Counted from the stretch's first letter, positions 19,083-28,034 are shown. The stretch is DNA of 64,000 bases from an uncultured Collinsella sp. (GCA_902494715.1 CABUUJ010000001.1:1-64000); one strand, 5' to 3'. The notes: generated by a model not told the origin, from the letters alone. Made by a program: numbers and translations.

Positions 19083-20681
19083 ATGGATCAAAAGGCTTCC
19101 GCAAAGGTCCTCGTACTCGACTTTGGTGCGCAGTACGGTCAGCTCATTGCCCGTCGTGTCCGCGACCTCAACGTGTATTCCGAGATCGTTCCCTGCGACA
19201 TATCGGCCGATGAGATTCGCGAGATGAACGCCTCTGCGCTCATCCTTTCTGGCGGTCCGGCCTCCGTGTACGCCGAGGACGCTCCGTCCATCGATCCTGC
19301 CATCTTTGACCTGGGCCTTCCCGTCCTGGGCTTCTGCTACGGCCATCAGATCACGGCCGTGACGCTCGGCGGCAAGGTCGGTCACTCCGAGGTGGGCGAG
19401 TACGGCCGTGCCACTATTACGCGTACTGCCGGCGCCAAGCTCTTTAACTCCACGCCCATGGAGCAAACCGTGTGGATGAGCCACCGCGACGCCGTGTCCG
19501 AGGTGCCCGAGGGCTTTACCGTTACCGCCAGCACCGACGTGTGCCCGGTTGCCGCCATGGAGTGCCCCGAGCGCAAGATCTTCACCACGCAGTTCCACCC
19601 CGAGGTCAAGCACTCCGAGTACGGTCAGCAGCTGTTGAGCAATTTCCTGTTTGAGATCTGCGGCCTGGAGCCCAACTGGAGCACGGACAACCTGGTCGAG
19701 ACCATGACGGCCGAGTTCCGCGAGAAGGTCGGCAACGACCGCGTGATTCTGGCCCTGTCCGGCGGCGTCGACTCCTCCGTCGTGGCTGCGCTGGGCGCCT
19801 GCGCCGTAGGCAAGCAGATGACCTGCGTGTTCATCAACCACGGTCTGCTGCGCAAAGGCGAGCCCGAGCAGGTGGAGGAGGTCTTCACCAAGCAGTTTGA
19901 CGTCGACTTTATCCACGTCCACGCCGAGGATCGTTATGCCGAGCTTCTGGCCGGCGTGACCGAGCCCGAGGAGAAGCGCCGCATCATCGGTACGCAGTTC
20001 TGGAAAGAGTTCTTCGCCGTGGCGCAGCAGCTCGAGACCGATGGTAAGCCGGTCAAGTACCTGGCTCAGGGCACCATCTACCCCGACATCATCGAGTCCG
20101 GCGCTCGCAAGACGGGTGGCAAGACGGCCACCATCAAGAGCCACCACAACCTGATTCCGTTCCCCGAGGGCGTGCACTTCGACCTTATTGAGCCGCTCGA
20201 CCACTTCTTTAAGGACGAAGTCCGCGCGCTTGGTCTGGCGCTTGGCCTGCCGGGTCACATCGTGTTCCGTCAGCCCTTCCCGGGCCCGGGTCTGGCCATC
20301 CGCATCATCGGTGCAGTCGACAAGGAGAAGCTCGAGATCCTCAAGAACGCCGACGCTATCGTGCGCGAGGAGCTCGACGCCTACAACCAGCGCCTGTTTG
20401 AGCAGACCGGCGAGCGCAACTCCGAGCACAGCTGCTGGCAGTACTTTGCGGTCCTGCCCGACATCAAGTCCGTCGGCGTTATGGGCGACGAGCGCACCTA
20501 TCAGCGCCCGATCATCCTGCGTGCCGTCGAGTCCAGCGATGCCATGACCGCCGACTGGGCCAAGCTGCCCTACGACGTGCTGGCCCGCATCTCCGGCCGC
20601 ATCGTTGCCGAGGTCCCCGGTGCCAACCGCGTGTGCTACGACATCACGTCCAAGCCGCCCGCGACCATCGAGTGGGAGTAA
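19083..20681 (+). CDS. guaA: GMP synthase (glutamine-hydrolysing)
   Basis: A 532-residue enzyme converting XMP, ATP and glutamine to GMP. The class I amidotransferase domain (1-195) carries the nucleophile in LGFCYGHQ. The ATP pyrophosphatase domain has the PP-loop LSGGVDSSV at about 223-231. The dimerisation domain ends with PPATIEWE. ATG 19083 follows GAGGGGGAAACC. The gene 3' end (CATCGAGTGGGAGTA) is repeated downstream and appears to be the attachment site of the neighbouring islands. Confidence 0.97.
   Translation: MDQKASAKVLVLDFGAQYGQLIARRVRDLNVYSEIVPCDISADEIREMNASALILSGGPASVYAEDAPSIDPAIFDLGLPVLGFCYGHQITAVTLGGKVGHSEVGEYGRATITRTAGAKLFNSTPMEQTVWMSHRDAVSEVPEGFTVTASTDVCPVAAMECPERKIFTTQFHPEVKHSEYGQQLLSNFLFEICGLEPNWSTDNLVETMTAEFREKVGNDRVILALSGGVDSSVVAALGACAVGKQMTCVFINHGLLRKGEPEQVEEVFTKQFDVDFIHVHAEDRYAELLAGVTEPEEKRRIIGTQFWKEFFAVAQQLETDGKPVKYLAQGTIYPDIIESGARKTGGKTATIKSHHNLIPFPEGVHFDLIEPLDHFFKDEVRALGLALGLPGHIVFRQPFPGPGLAIRIIGAVDKEKLEILKNADAIVREELDAYNQRLFEQTGERNSEHSCWQYFAVLPDIKSVGVMGDERTYQRPIILRAVESSDAMTADWAKLPYDVLARISGRIVAEVPGANRVCYDITSKPPATIEWE
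20666..20680 (+). repeat. guaA 3'-end repeat, copy 1 (candidate attachment core)
   Basis: CATCGAGTGGGAGTA encodes the terminal I-E-W-E and stop of GuaA. The same 15 bases occur at 31036-31050, and the last 11 occur at 38231-38241, all on the plus strand and each followed by a stop codon in the same frame. Confidence 0.75.
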
Positions 20682-20699
20682 ACGATATTCGTTGATTTC

Positions 20700-20741
20700 A
20701 AGCCTCTGACCTGCGAAAACAGGTCGGGGGCTTCTTATTTT
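20700..20741 (+). terminator. Terminator after guaA
   Basis: Stem AAGCCTCTGACCTG/CAGGTCGGGGGCTT with a short A-rich loop, followed by CTTATTTT. It lies just outside the guaA repeat. Confidence 0.8.
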
Positions 20742-20826
20742 GCAACCTCTGTGCGACCTTTGCGGTTTCGCGCCCCGTGAACAGGGGACGTAGCACTGTT
20801 CACGTCTGGGCCCATGTCGGCACCGA

Positions 20827-21106
20827 TCAATGCCCGCGCTGCTTCTGCTTGCGCTTCAGCTTCCGCTGCTCGAAGCACGTCGCCCGGGATTCCTCGCCAG
20901 AGGAGAACTGACCGTTCCTTGCGAAACCGCGAGACCAGCTATATCCGCTTGTTGCGGGCTTGCTTGAGCTAGCTCCTCTTGAAAGAGCCTATACCTCCGA
21001 AGAACTTGTTGTACGTCTCACCGTTCTCCTTGGCCTCGTACTTGACCAAGGCAAGTTCGATAGTGTAGAGGTAATCCGCCACTTGCTCGAGGCGGTAGTC
21101 GGTCAT
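20827..21106 (-). pseudogene. Frameshifted remnant of an unrecognised minus-strand gene
   Basis: An open stretch begins at ATG 21106 (TDYRLEQVADYLYTIELAL) and stops at 20969. A neighbouring frame continues immediately after it (SKPATSGYSWSRGFARNG) and ends at 20827 with a very basic tail (EQRKLKRKQKQRGH). Together they look like one small protein of about 90 residues broken by a frameshift. I do not recognise the family. The stretch 20742-20826 contains only a GTGAACA/TGTTCAC inverted repeat. A 10-bp inverted repeat (GCGGTTTCGC near 20766, GCGAAACCGC near 20918) overlaps this region. Confidence 0.4.
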
Positions 21107-21120
21107 CGAGGTCTTGCGGC

Positions 21121-21260
21121 GTCGGACGACCCCTTTTGAGAGGACCTTGCCCACCGAGTCGTCTCGCCCGCGGAACAGAAGGAGCGCATCCTCGCGACCT
21201 TCGGCGACCTGTGCTGCGAGATGGAGGGCTGCACCATCGCGCAGGGCCCTTTCCAAAGCG
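21121..21260 (+). pseudogene. Fragment resembling a purine/MTA-SAH nucleosidase
   Basis: One plus-strand frame reads SPAEQKERILATFGDLCCEM followed by EGCTIAQ. The CEMEG-x-x-IAQ part matches the highly conserved active-site segment of 5'-methylthioadenosine/S-adenosylhomocysteine nucleosidases (EMEGAAIA). No start, no upstream domain and no C-terminal domain are present, so it is a short relic. 21261-21423 holds only the promoter and ribosome site of the next gene, including the 16-bp palindrome CTCCTTGTACAAGGAG (21398-21413), which contains the ribosome site. Confidence 0.45.
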
Positions 21261-21423
21261 AAGTGTCGAGCCGAAGTGTTGAGCGTCGGCCCTGAATGTT
21301 CAATGGCCGTTGTTTTCTGCCCCTCAAGTGGTGAACTTCTCCTCGGGGCTGTTGATTCCCCCACGCGCCCCCTTCCGTTCTCTGTGTTCCCCTTATACTC
21401 CTTGTACAAGGAGGTAAGAAGTC

Positions 21424-24165
21424 ATGGACAAGACCGCACAGGACAGCTTGGCAAAGAAGCCCGTCGACATGAGGGACAGGATTCTCGAGCATCTCGAGGC
21501 CCTCACCTCTGCCGTCTCGCTCGACGACCTTGCCCGTCTGTCCACCTCCGACATCGCCGAGACGCTCATCATCTCCAGGAGTCTGGCGAGCCAGTACCTC
21601 AACGACCTTGTTCGCGCCGGCCTTGTGGTTAAGGTGGCGGGCAGGCCTGTCCGTTATTTTCATCGCCGCGCGTTCCAGAAGCGTTTTCAGGTAAAGCTCT
21701 CTGCAAGCGAGTACGCCTCGCTCGCCGACCTCATCCAGGCGACGGGAATCGCCGATCACCGTGACTTCGCGCGTGCCGTGGGCTTTGACCTGAGCCTCAG
21801 CTCCGTTGTCGAGCAGTGCAAGGCTGCGGTTCAGTACCCTCCGTTTGGCCTACCCATCCTCTTGAGCGGCGGCGTGGGTGTCGGCAAGTCTTTCCTTTCT
21901 CGTCTTGTGTACGAGTACGGCAAGAACCAGGGCTTGCTGTCCCGCGACTCCTCCTATGTGCGCATCGACTGCGCCGGGGTCCCGGACGCCGCCTCGTTCA
22001 ACGGGCTTCTTGACGAGTCGATCGCGAAATCGCGCGGGGGTGTGGTTTTTGTCAACGGCATCGAGGCACTCTCTCCCTCTGCGATGGAGCACTGCCTTGC
22101 GACGGCCCTCGGGCTCGATGCCTCCCAGGATGCGCCGCGCGCTCGCCTCGTTCTTTCGACGACGCTTTCCGCCGATGACCTGAAGGTTTCCTCGGCCTAC
22201 AGCAAAATGCCCATCTGTGCCCGCGTCCCCTCACTCAAGGAGCGGACCCCCGAGGAGCGCGAGGATCTCATCTTGAGCTTCCTGCGCAGCGAGGGGTGCC
22301 GAATCGGTTCTGATGTGAAGATCAGCCGCGGCGCATACCGTTGCCTCGTGAACGCGGACTTTTCCGATAACATCGCCGGCTTGCGCGCCTGCGTGACGAA
22401 CTGCTGCGCCAAAGCGTTCCTCAATCGCGAGGGCGACTACGTCGTCGTTCGCCCGTATCTTCTTCCCAGCGGGCTCCTCTCCTCCGCGCAGATTGATCAA
22501 CAGCCCGACGATGGCGTTCTGATCGACGCGTCCCTGGATGCCGCCGAGAGCACAGGGCCGGTCGAGCAGGCGCTCGATGCCCTGTGCTCTCTCGATGAGC
22601 GATTCTGCGCCGGGGAGCTCTCTGCCTCCGAGCTCGTCTCGCAAGCTGTCTCCGCTGTGCGCGGCGTTGAGGATCACTTGATCTTCGGCCGCGGCGTTAC
22701 CTCCTCGAGGTCGCGCGCCTTCGAGCGCATCGTGGGCGCGGTCCTTTCCGACGCAGGCTCTTCTTATGGCATCGAGCTTTCGAGGAAGGTCGCTTTTCTG
22801 CTGGCCCAGGAGATTTGCCTGCAGTTGTGGCCGGGCATCGGCCTGGCTAAGCGAAAGTCTGCCTGTGCGGAGCAAATCTCCCATCTCCTCGGTGCCGTGA
22901 CCTCCGAATTGCCGTTTGCCTCGAGCGTCTCCGATCAGGTCGCCGCAGACGTGGAAGGGGCGCTGGGAATCTCGCTCGATCACTTCACGAAGACGCTTCT
23001 GACGCTGTGCGTCGCATCGGAGTCTCGCGACGCGAAGGCCCTTCGAACGCTCTGCGTCATCTTGTCCCACGGCTACTCAACGGCGACGAGCATCGCCGAC
23101 GCGGCGAACCGTATGCTCGGCATGCATGTGTACGAGGCGGTCGACATGCCCTACGACCAGCAGCTGAAGGACATCGTCGGTCCGCTCCAGCGCCTCGTCG
23201 ACCGCCATTCCTACTGCACCGGGGTCGTGTTCCTCGTCGACATGGGCTCCTTGGAGGAGGCCTATAAGGCCCTCGAGAACGTTACCGACTCCACTATCGG
23301 CGTGGTGAACAACGTCTCTACCGGTCTTGCGCTCGAGATCGGGATCGGGCTGCTCGGCGGCAAGTCCATCGCCGAGGTTCTTGGCGATGCGACCGCCGCG
23401 TGCGTGACGCACTGCAAGGTGATCGAGCGCGTCAACCGTGAGGACGCCATCGTCTTCTGCTCCGAGTCCGGGGTCGACGCCGCGGAGAGGATACGCCAGC
23501 TCGTCTCGCAGAGCCTCCCGCGCACCATAGGCGCGCGCCTGCTCACGAGGCCCTTCAAGCAGCTCGTCGCGAACGGGTCGAATGACGCCGTTTTCTCCGA
23601 GCACCGCGTCTGCGCCGTCATCGGCACGGGAGACCCCGGGGTCGCCTCCGTCCCCTTCGTCGCCCTCGAGGACATCATGTCGACGGCGTCCGCCTCTAAG
23701 GTTGATGCCGTGTTCGGCAGGTGGCTTGACGCTTCCGAGCTCTCTTCTTTCCACGAGAAGCTGCTCTCGAACATGACGCTGCAGAACGTCATCCGCTCCA
23801 TCACCATCCTCGACCCGGAGCGGCTATTCCACGAGATCGAGAGCGCCGTGCACGAGCTTCAGCGCAGGACAGGCGAGAAGATCGGCAGCAACGCCATCAT
23901 TGGGCTCTACGTCCACCTCTGCTGTCTCGTCGAGCGCCTTGTTACCAGAAACCCCATTGAGACCTACGTTGGTCAGGACCGCTTCGAGGAGGAGCGTGCC
24001 GATTTCATCGAGTCCTTCAGGCAGAGCTTCTCGAGCATCTCGACGCGCTATCGCGTAGAGGTTCCCGTAAGCGAGATCGCATATGTCTTCGACTACATAA
24101 GCGTGAGCGCCGCCCCGGCGCGAGAAGAGCGCCTCGGCTCCTCGGACCTCCTGCTCGACGAGTGA
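21424..24165 (+). CDS. LevR-like PTS-controlled transcriptional activator without a sigma-54 contact loop
   Basis: A 913-residue multidomain regulator. A winged helix-turn-helix (about 18-80) is followed by an AAA+ domain with Walker A GGVGVGKS at 149-156. PRD1 lies at about 380-490. An EIIA-Man-like domain at about 540-660 carries the expected phospho-histidine in ILSHGYSTA (His549). A degenerate EIIB-like segment covers about 670-770, and PRD2 at about 800-895 has YVHLCCLVERL (His831). Between Walker A and the Walker B position the GAFTGA loop that binds sigma-54 in LevR and ManR is absent, and Walker B reads VVFVNGIE instead of a double-acidic D-E motif. It lies directly upstream of the mannose-family PTS genes and surely controls them through PTS phosphorylation, but the activation mechanism must differ from true LevR. 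Confidence 0.85.
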   Translation: MDKTAQDSLAKKPVDMRDRILEHLEALTSAVSLDDLARLSTSDIAETLIISRSLASQYLNDLVRAGLVVKVAGRPVRYFHRRAFQKRFQVKLSASEYASLADLIQATGIADHRDFARAVGFDLSLSSVVEQCKAAVQYPPFGLPILLSGGVGVGKSFLSRLVYEYGKNQGLLSRDSSYVRIDCAGVPDAASFNGLLDESIAKSRGGVVFVNGIEALSPSAMEHCLATALGLDASQDAPRARLVLSTTLSADDLKVSSAYSKMPICARVPSLKERTPEEREDLILSFLRSEGCRIGSDVKISRGAYRCLVNADFSDNIAGLRACVTNCCAKAFLNREGDYVVVRPYLLPSGLLSSAQIDQQPDDGVLIDASLDAAESTGPVEQALDALCSLDERFCAGELSASELVSQAVSAVRGVEDHLIFGRGVTSSRSRAFERIVGAVLSDAGSSYGIELSRKVAFLLAQEICLQLWPGIGLAKRKSACAEQISHLLGAVTSELPFASSVSDQVAADVEGALGISLDHFTKTLLTLCVASESRDAKALRTLCVILSHGYSTATSIADAANRMLGMHVYEAVDMPYDQQLKDIVGPLQRLVDRHSYCTGVVFLVDMGSLEEAYKALENVTDSTIGVVNNVSTGLALEIGIGLLGGKSIAEVLGDATAACVTHCKVIERVNREDAIVFCSESGVDAAERIRQLVSQSLPRTIGARLLTRPFKQLVANGSNDAVFSEHRVCAVIGTGDPGVASVPFVALEDIMSTASASKVDAVFGRWLDASELSSFHEKLLSNMTLQNVIRSITILDPERLFHEIESAVHELQRRTGEKIGSNAIIGLYVHLCCLVERLVTRNPIETYVGQDRFEEERADFIESFRQSFSSISTRYRVEVPVSEIAYVFDYISVSAAPAREERLGSSDLLLDE

Positions 24166-24288
24166 CCTTCCCCGCGCCGCCGCAAGCTGACTGCGCGTCC
24201 TCAATAATCCGATAACCCCTTGCCCGGCGCGAATCCGGATAGCGCCGAGGCAGTACCGAACGTAAAACTTCATTTGATAGGAGCAAAC

Positions 24289-24762
24289 ATGAGTGTTGTT
24301 ATGGCACGAATCGACAATCGCCTGCTTCACGGCATCATCGTGACGCAGTGGGCCCCGGTGTCGGGCGCGACCCGAGTCATGGTCATCGACGACAAGGTCG
24401 CCGGCGACGAGGTCCTGAAGTCCACTATGAGGATGGCGCGCCCCGCGGGCATGGCCGTCTCGATCATCTCCGAGCAGACCGCGCTCAAGAACTTCGCGGC
24501 GGGCAAGTACGACCGCGAGAAGGTCTTTGTCATCGCCAAGGAGCCCGAGACGATCCTTCACCTGGTCGAGTCGGGCATCGAGCTCCCGTCGCTGATCGTC
24601 GGCGGCTCGCTCGTCAAGGAGGGCGGCGTCCAGCTCACCCAGCGCGCCTATGCCTCCGCCGAGAACGTCCAGAGCTACAAGGCGCTCATCGCCCGCGGCG
24701 TCAAGGTGACGGCACAGTTCGTGCCCGCCGACAAGCCCGTCTCCGTCGCCGACCTCATCTAA
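24289..24762 (+). CDS. Mannose/fructose/sorbose-family PTS EIIB
   Basis: A 157-residue cytoplasmic EIIB of the mannose superfamily. The phosphorylated histidine is in RIDNRLLHGIIVTQW (His14). It transfers phosphate from EIIA to the incoming sugar at EIIC/EIID. ATG 24289 has TAGGAG 6 bases upstream; the longer open frame from 24220 has no ribosome site. It is the first gene of a six-gene run (EIIB, C, D, A, GH172, ROK). The 120-bp upstream gap has GGCGC/GCGCC arms around 24225-24246 but no -24/-12 (sigma-54) promoter, which agrees with the regulator lacking the sigma-54 loop. Confidence 0.93.
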   Translation: MSVVMARIDNRLLHGIIVTQWAPVSGATRVMVIDDKVAGDEVLKSTMRMARPAGMAVSIISEQTALKNFAAGKYDREKVFVIAKEPETILHLVESGIELPSLIVGGSLVKEGGVQLTQRAYASAENVQSYKALIARGVKVTAQFVPADKPVSVADLI

Positions 24763-24771
24763 GGAGGGATC

Positions 24772-25557
24772 ATGGTCAACTTCACTATCCTGCAGGTCGT
24801 CCTTTTGACCCTGCTGGCCTTCATCAAGCACGTGGACTACTACGGCATCCCGATGATCTTCGTCAACTATGCCGTCTTCTGGGGCCTTATCACCGGCGTC
24901 GTCATGGGCGACTGGCAGACCGGCCTCGTCATCGGCGGCACCATCCAGCTCATGCAGCTCGGCGTCGCGGGCTTCGGCGGCTCGTCGATTCCCGACTACG
25001 GCACGATGGCCATCATCGCCACCGCCTACGGCGTGACCCTGGGCGCGGACACGGGCCTCGCCATCGGCCTGCCGGTCGGCATGCTCGGCATCCAGCTCGA
25101 CGTCATCGTCAAGATCCTCAACGGCTTCGTCGTCGAGAAGTCCCAGAAGTTCTGCAACGAGGGTAAGTTCAATCAGATGAACGCCATCCTGTGGGTCTGC
25201 CCCGCGCTCTTCGGCCTGTGCGCCGCCCTGCCCGTCTTTGTCTCCGTGACGCTCGGCCAGCCCGCCGTCAACTGGCTCCTCGAGGTCATGCCTCAGTGGT
25301 TCCTCTCCGGCCTCACCCTCGCCGGCAAGATGCTCCCGGCCATCGGTATCGCCATGCTGCTCCGCTACATGCCCACCGGCAAGTACTTCCAGTACCTGCT
25401 CGTCGGCTTCTTCCTCTCGGCCTTCCTGAACGTGCCCATCATCGGCGCCGCCATCGTCGGCGTTGCCCTCGCGATCGCGTTCTACCAGCGTGCCGAGAGG
25501 GACACCGAGCTCGCCGCCCACGCTTCCGCAGACGCCTTCATCGGAGAGGATGAGTAA
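24772..25557 (+). CDS. Mannose-family PTS EIIC
   Basis: A 261-residue membrane protein with about seven hydrophobic segments. The family hallmark GTIQLMQLGVAGFGG lies near residues 55-70, with the N-terminal AFIKHVDYYGIPM segment before it. It forms the sugar channel with EIID. AAGGAGGG lies before the ATG, 9 bases after the EIIB stop. Confidence 0.93.
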   Translation: MVNFTILQVVLLTLLAFIKHVDYYGIPMIFVNYAVFWGLITGVVMGDWQTGLVIGGTIQLMQLGVAGFGGSSIPDYGTMAIIATAYGVTLGADTGLAIGLPVGMLGIQLDVIVKILNGFVVEKSQKFCNEGKFNQMNAILWVCPALFGLCAALPVFVSVTLGQPAVNWLLEVMPQWFLSGLTLAGKMLPAIGIAMLLRYMPTGKYFQYLLVGFFLSAFLNVPIIGAAIVGVALAIAFYQRAERDTELAAHASADAFIGEDE

Positions 25558-25559
25558 CC

Positions 25560-26393
25560 ATGGAAAACGAGAACATCACCGCCGTCGCCGAGGGCAAGCC
25601 CTCCGGCTACAAGGTCACCAAGAAGGATCTGCGCAACGCGAACTGGCGCTGGCTCATGAGCGTGTGCACCTTCAACTACCAGACCCAGCAGGGCGCCTCA
25701 GTCGCCTACGCCCTCTCGCCGGTCCTGAGGAAGATCTACACGAACGACGAGGACTATAAGCAAGCGCTCAACAACCACTTCCGCTACTACAATACCCAGC
25801 CTTGGCTCGCCGCCATCATCCTTGGCGCCTGCGTGGCCATGGAGGAACGCGACGGCCTAGCGGCGGCGGACGCCGTCCAAGACCTGAAGATCGGCACCAT
25901 GGGACCGCTCGCCGGCGTCGGCGACTCCCTGCTCATGACCATGATCCCGACCATCATGGGCTCCATCGCCGCCTACATGGCCATCGAGGGCAACCCCGTG
26001 GGAGCCGGCATCTGGTTCGCGCTCATCCTGGCCATCTTCTGGGTCCGCATGCACGCCCTCGAGTTCGGCTACAAGCAGGGCGTGAAGCTCGTCACCGACT
26101 TCAGCGAGAAGCTTCCCAACCTCACTGCCGCCGCCTCCGTGCTCGGCCTCACCGTGGTCGGCTGCCTCATCGCCTCGGTCATCGGCGTCACCTGCCCGAT
26201 TAGCTTCAGCTTCGGCGACGTCTCGATGGAGATTCAGCCGCTGCTCGACAAGATCCTGCCTGCCATGATCCCCGCCGCCATCACGGGAAGCGCGTATTAC
26301 CTTCTTACCAAGAAGAACGCGAGCATGACGGTCCTCATCCTCGTGGTGATCGTCCTCGCGATGGTCGCCTCCGCCGCTGGCATCCTCGCTTAG
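25560..26393 (+). CDS. Mannose-family PTS EIID
   Basis: A 277-residue partner of EIIC. It begins with the KKDLRNANWRWL element and contains the conserved GTMGPLAGVGDSLL motif at about residues 107-120, followed by membrane segments and the EFGYKQGVKLV region. It starts 2 bases after the EIIC stop; its ribosome site, GGAGAGG, lies inside the end of the EIIC gene. Confidence 0.93.
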   Translation: MENENITAVAEGKPSGYKVTKKDLRNANWRWLMSVCTFNYQTQQGASVAYALSPVLRKIYTNDEDYKQALNNHFRYYNTQPWLAAIILGACVAMEERDGLAAADAVQDLKIGTMGPLAGVGDSLLMTMIPTIMGSIAAYMAIEGNPVGAGIWFALILAIFWVRMHALEFGYKQGVKLVTDFSEKLPNLTAAASVLGLTVVGCLIASVIGVTCPISFSFGDVSMEIQPLLDKILPAMIPAAITGSAYYLLTKKNASMTVLILVVIVLAMVASAAGILA

Positions 26394-26419
26394 CTTCGAC
26401 CCAAGAGATTGGTGAATCA

Positions 26420-26818
26420 ATGAGAAAGATAGTTGTGGCGAGCCATTCCCTTCTCGCCCAGGGCTTCAAGGACACCCTCGAGTTCCTTACGGGTAAGAGC
26501 GACGCCGTCAACGCCGTGTGCGCCTACGTGAACGACAACGGCGAGGGGCTCGACGCGGCGGTCGAGGCGGCTCTTTCGGGCACTGACGAGGTTGTCGTCC
26601 TCACCGACGCGCTCGGCGGCAGCGTGAACCAGCGCTTCTCCCGCTTCGCCTCCGACCGGATCCACGTGATCGCGGGTGTCAACCTCCCGCTCGCCATGAC
26701 GGTCGCGCTCGCGCGCCCCGACGAGAAACTCGACTTCGACGCCCTCGTCGACGAGGCGCGCCAGCAGATCGTCTACGTGAACGGTGCCAGTTCCGCCGAG
26801 TGCGAAGACGACGAATAG
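26420..26818 (+). CDS. Mannose-family PTS EIIA
   Basis: A 132-residue EIIA with the phospho-histidine in VVASHSLLAQGF (His9), the DALGGSVNQRF element and the closing ARQQIVYVN. It receives phosphate from HPr and passes it to EIIB. It may also signal to the EIIA-like and PRD domains of the upstream regulator. It sits after EIID rather than before EIIB. Confidence 0.92.
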   Translation: MRKIVVASHSLLAQGFKDTLEFLTGKSDAVNAVCAYVNDNGEGLDAAVEAALSGTDEVVVLTDALGGSVNQRFSRFASDRIHVIAGVNLPLAMTVALARPDEKLDFDALVDEARQQIVYVNGASSAECEDDE

Positions 26819-26830
26819 AGGAGGTCGACG

Positions 26831-27955
26831 ATGAGAGAGTTCCTTAAGGACGTGTGGATGCACGGCGGTGAGGAAAGCCGCGCCATCACCCCCGAGAACA
26901 TCACGGGCGAGAAGGGCCGTGCCGCCATGTCGGCCAGCCACCTCGGCGTCGGCCGCAAGGGCTCGTGCTGCGTGCCCCTTGAGTCCGGCGAGACCATCAC
27001 GCTCGCGGACATCGAGGGCCCCGGCATCATCCGCCACATCTGGATGACCGTCCCCGACAAGACCGCCGCCGGCAGCTTCGTCATGCGCGACCTCGTGCTG
27101 CGCTTCTACTGGGACGACGAGGAGACCCCCTCGGTCGAGTGCCCTGTCGGCGACTTCTTCTGCAACGGCTTCGGTGAGCGCGCCATCGTCAACTCGATGC
27201 CCATCTGCGTGAACCCGACGGGCGGCATGAACTGCTACTTCGAGATGCCTTTCAGGAAGCACGCCAAGGTCACGCTTACGAGCGAGCACCCCGGGTTCAT
27301 TAAGTACATCTTCTACACGTTCAACTACGCGCTCACCGACGTGCCGGACGACGCCATGTACTTCCACGCCCGTTTTAACCGCGAGCGCAGCACCCGCAGG
27401 GGCGTCGACTACACCGTGCTCGACGGCGTGCGCGGTAAGGGCTACTACGTCGGCACCTACATGGCCCTGTGCGCCCTGGAGCGCTATTGGTGGGGCGAGG
27501 GCGAGATGAAGTTCTTCCTCGACGGCGACGAGGAGTTCCCCACGGTCACCTCGACGGGAGCCGAGGACTACTTCGGCGGTGCCTGGGCCTTCCTCGACAG
27601 GCCGCCCCACGCGCTGCCCGAGGCGCAGTGCTTCAACACACTGTTCGCCGGCTACCCGTACCGCTCGACGCGCGACGCCACGCGCGACCGCTTCAGCGCG
27701 GGCAAGCCGAACCCGAACCCGATGCTCGCGACCAACGACGACGCGCTGCCCAGGCATGGCCTCTACAGGTGGCACCTTCCCGACCCGATCTCGTTCAAGG
27801 AGGACCTGCGCGTGACGTTCCAGGACCTCGGCAACGACGACATCAAGCTCTATGAGCGCGAGGACGACATCTCCACCGTCGCCTACTGGTACCAAAGCGA
27901 GCCGCACGCCGTGCTCGCCCCGTTTGCCGCAAGGCAGGACCGCGTGCCCAGGTAG
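26831..27955 (+). CDS. GH172 (DUF2961) glycoside hydrolase
   Basis: A 374-residue enzyme of the DUF2961 family, now GH172, whose studied members act on alpha-D-fructofuranosides (difructose dianhydride I synthase/hydrolase) or D-arabinofuranosides. It shows the GPGIIRHIWMTVP segment, the WWGEGEMKFFLDGD segment (Glu223/225) and STGAEDYFGGAW (Glu245); the two catalytic acids are expected in the latter two. There is no signal peptide, so it works in the cytoplasm on a sugar brought in by the adjacent PTS, possibly phosphorylated. The nearby ROK kinase suggests a released hexose such as fructose. It starts 12 bases after EIIA with GAGGAGG upstream. Confidence 0.88.
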   Translation: MREFLKDVWMHGGEESRAITPENITGEKGRAAMSASHLGVGRKGSCCVPLESGETITLADIEGPGIIRHIWMTVPDKTAAGSFVMRDLVLRFYWDDEETPSVECPVGDFFCNGFGERAIVNSMPICVNPTGGMNCYFEMPFRKHAKVTLTSEHPGFIKYIFYTFNYALTDVPDDAMYFHARFNRERSTRRGVDYTVLDGVRGKGYYVGTYMALCALERYWWGEGEMKFFLDGDEEFPTVTSTGAEDYFGGAWAFLDRPPHALPEAQCFNTLFAGYPYRSTRDATRDRFSAGKPNPNPMLATNDDALPRHGLYRWHLPDPISFKEDLRVTFQDLGNDDIKLYEREDDISTVAYWYQSEPHAVLAPFAARQDRVPR

Positions 27956-27982
27956 GGTCGCCTCGAAACAAGCCAACGTTAT

Positions 27983-28020
27983 GGGCGCCCGCGGTTGACC
28001 ATGACTGCGGGCGTCCCTTT
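27983..28020 (+). terminator. Weak terminator/hairpin before the ROK gene
   Basis: Stem GGGCGCCCGC/GCGGGCGTCCC, loop of about 14 nt, then only TTTGT. It probably lowers rather than stops transcription into the kinase gene. Confidence 0.5.
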
Positions 28021-28034
28021 GTAAGGAGGATCAC

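Noticed and set aside
24166..24288. Sigma-54 promoter before the mannose-family PTS
   Set aside because: I looked for GG-N10-GC (TGGCAC-N5-TTGC) as expected for LevR targets and found none.
23824..27976. Long minus-strand frames (565 and 519 codons) opposite the PTS and GH172 genes
   Set aside because: They are opposite well-supported PTS genes; the long frames come from high GC and biased codon use.
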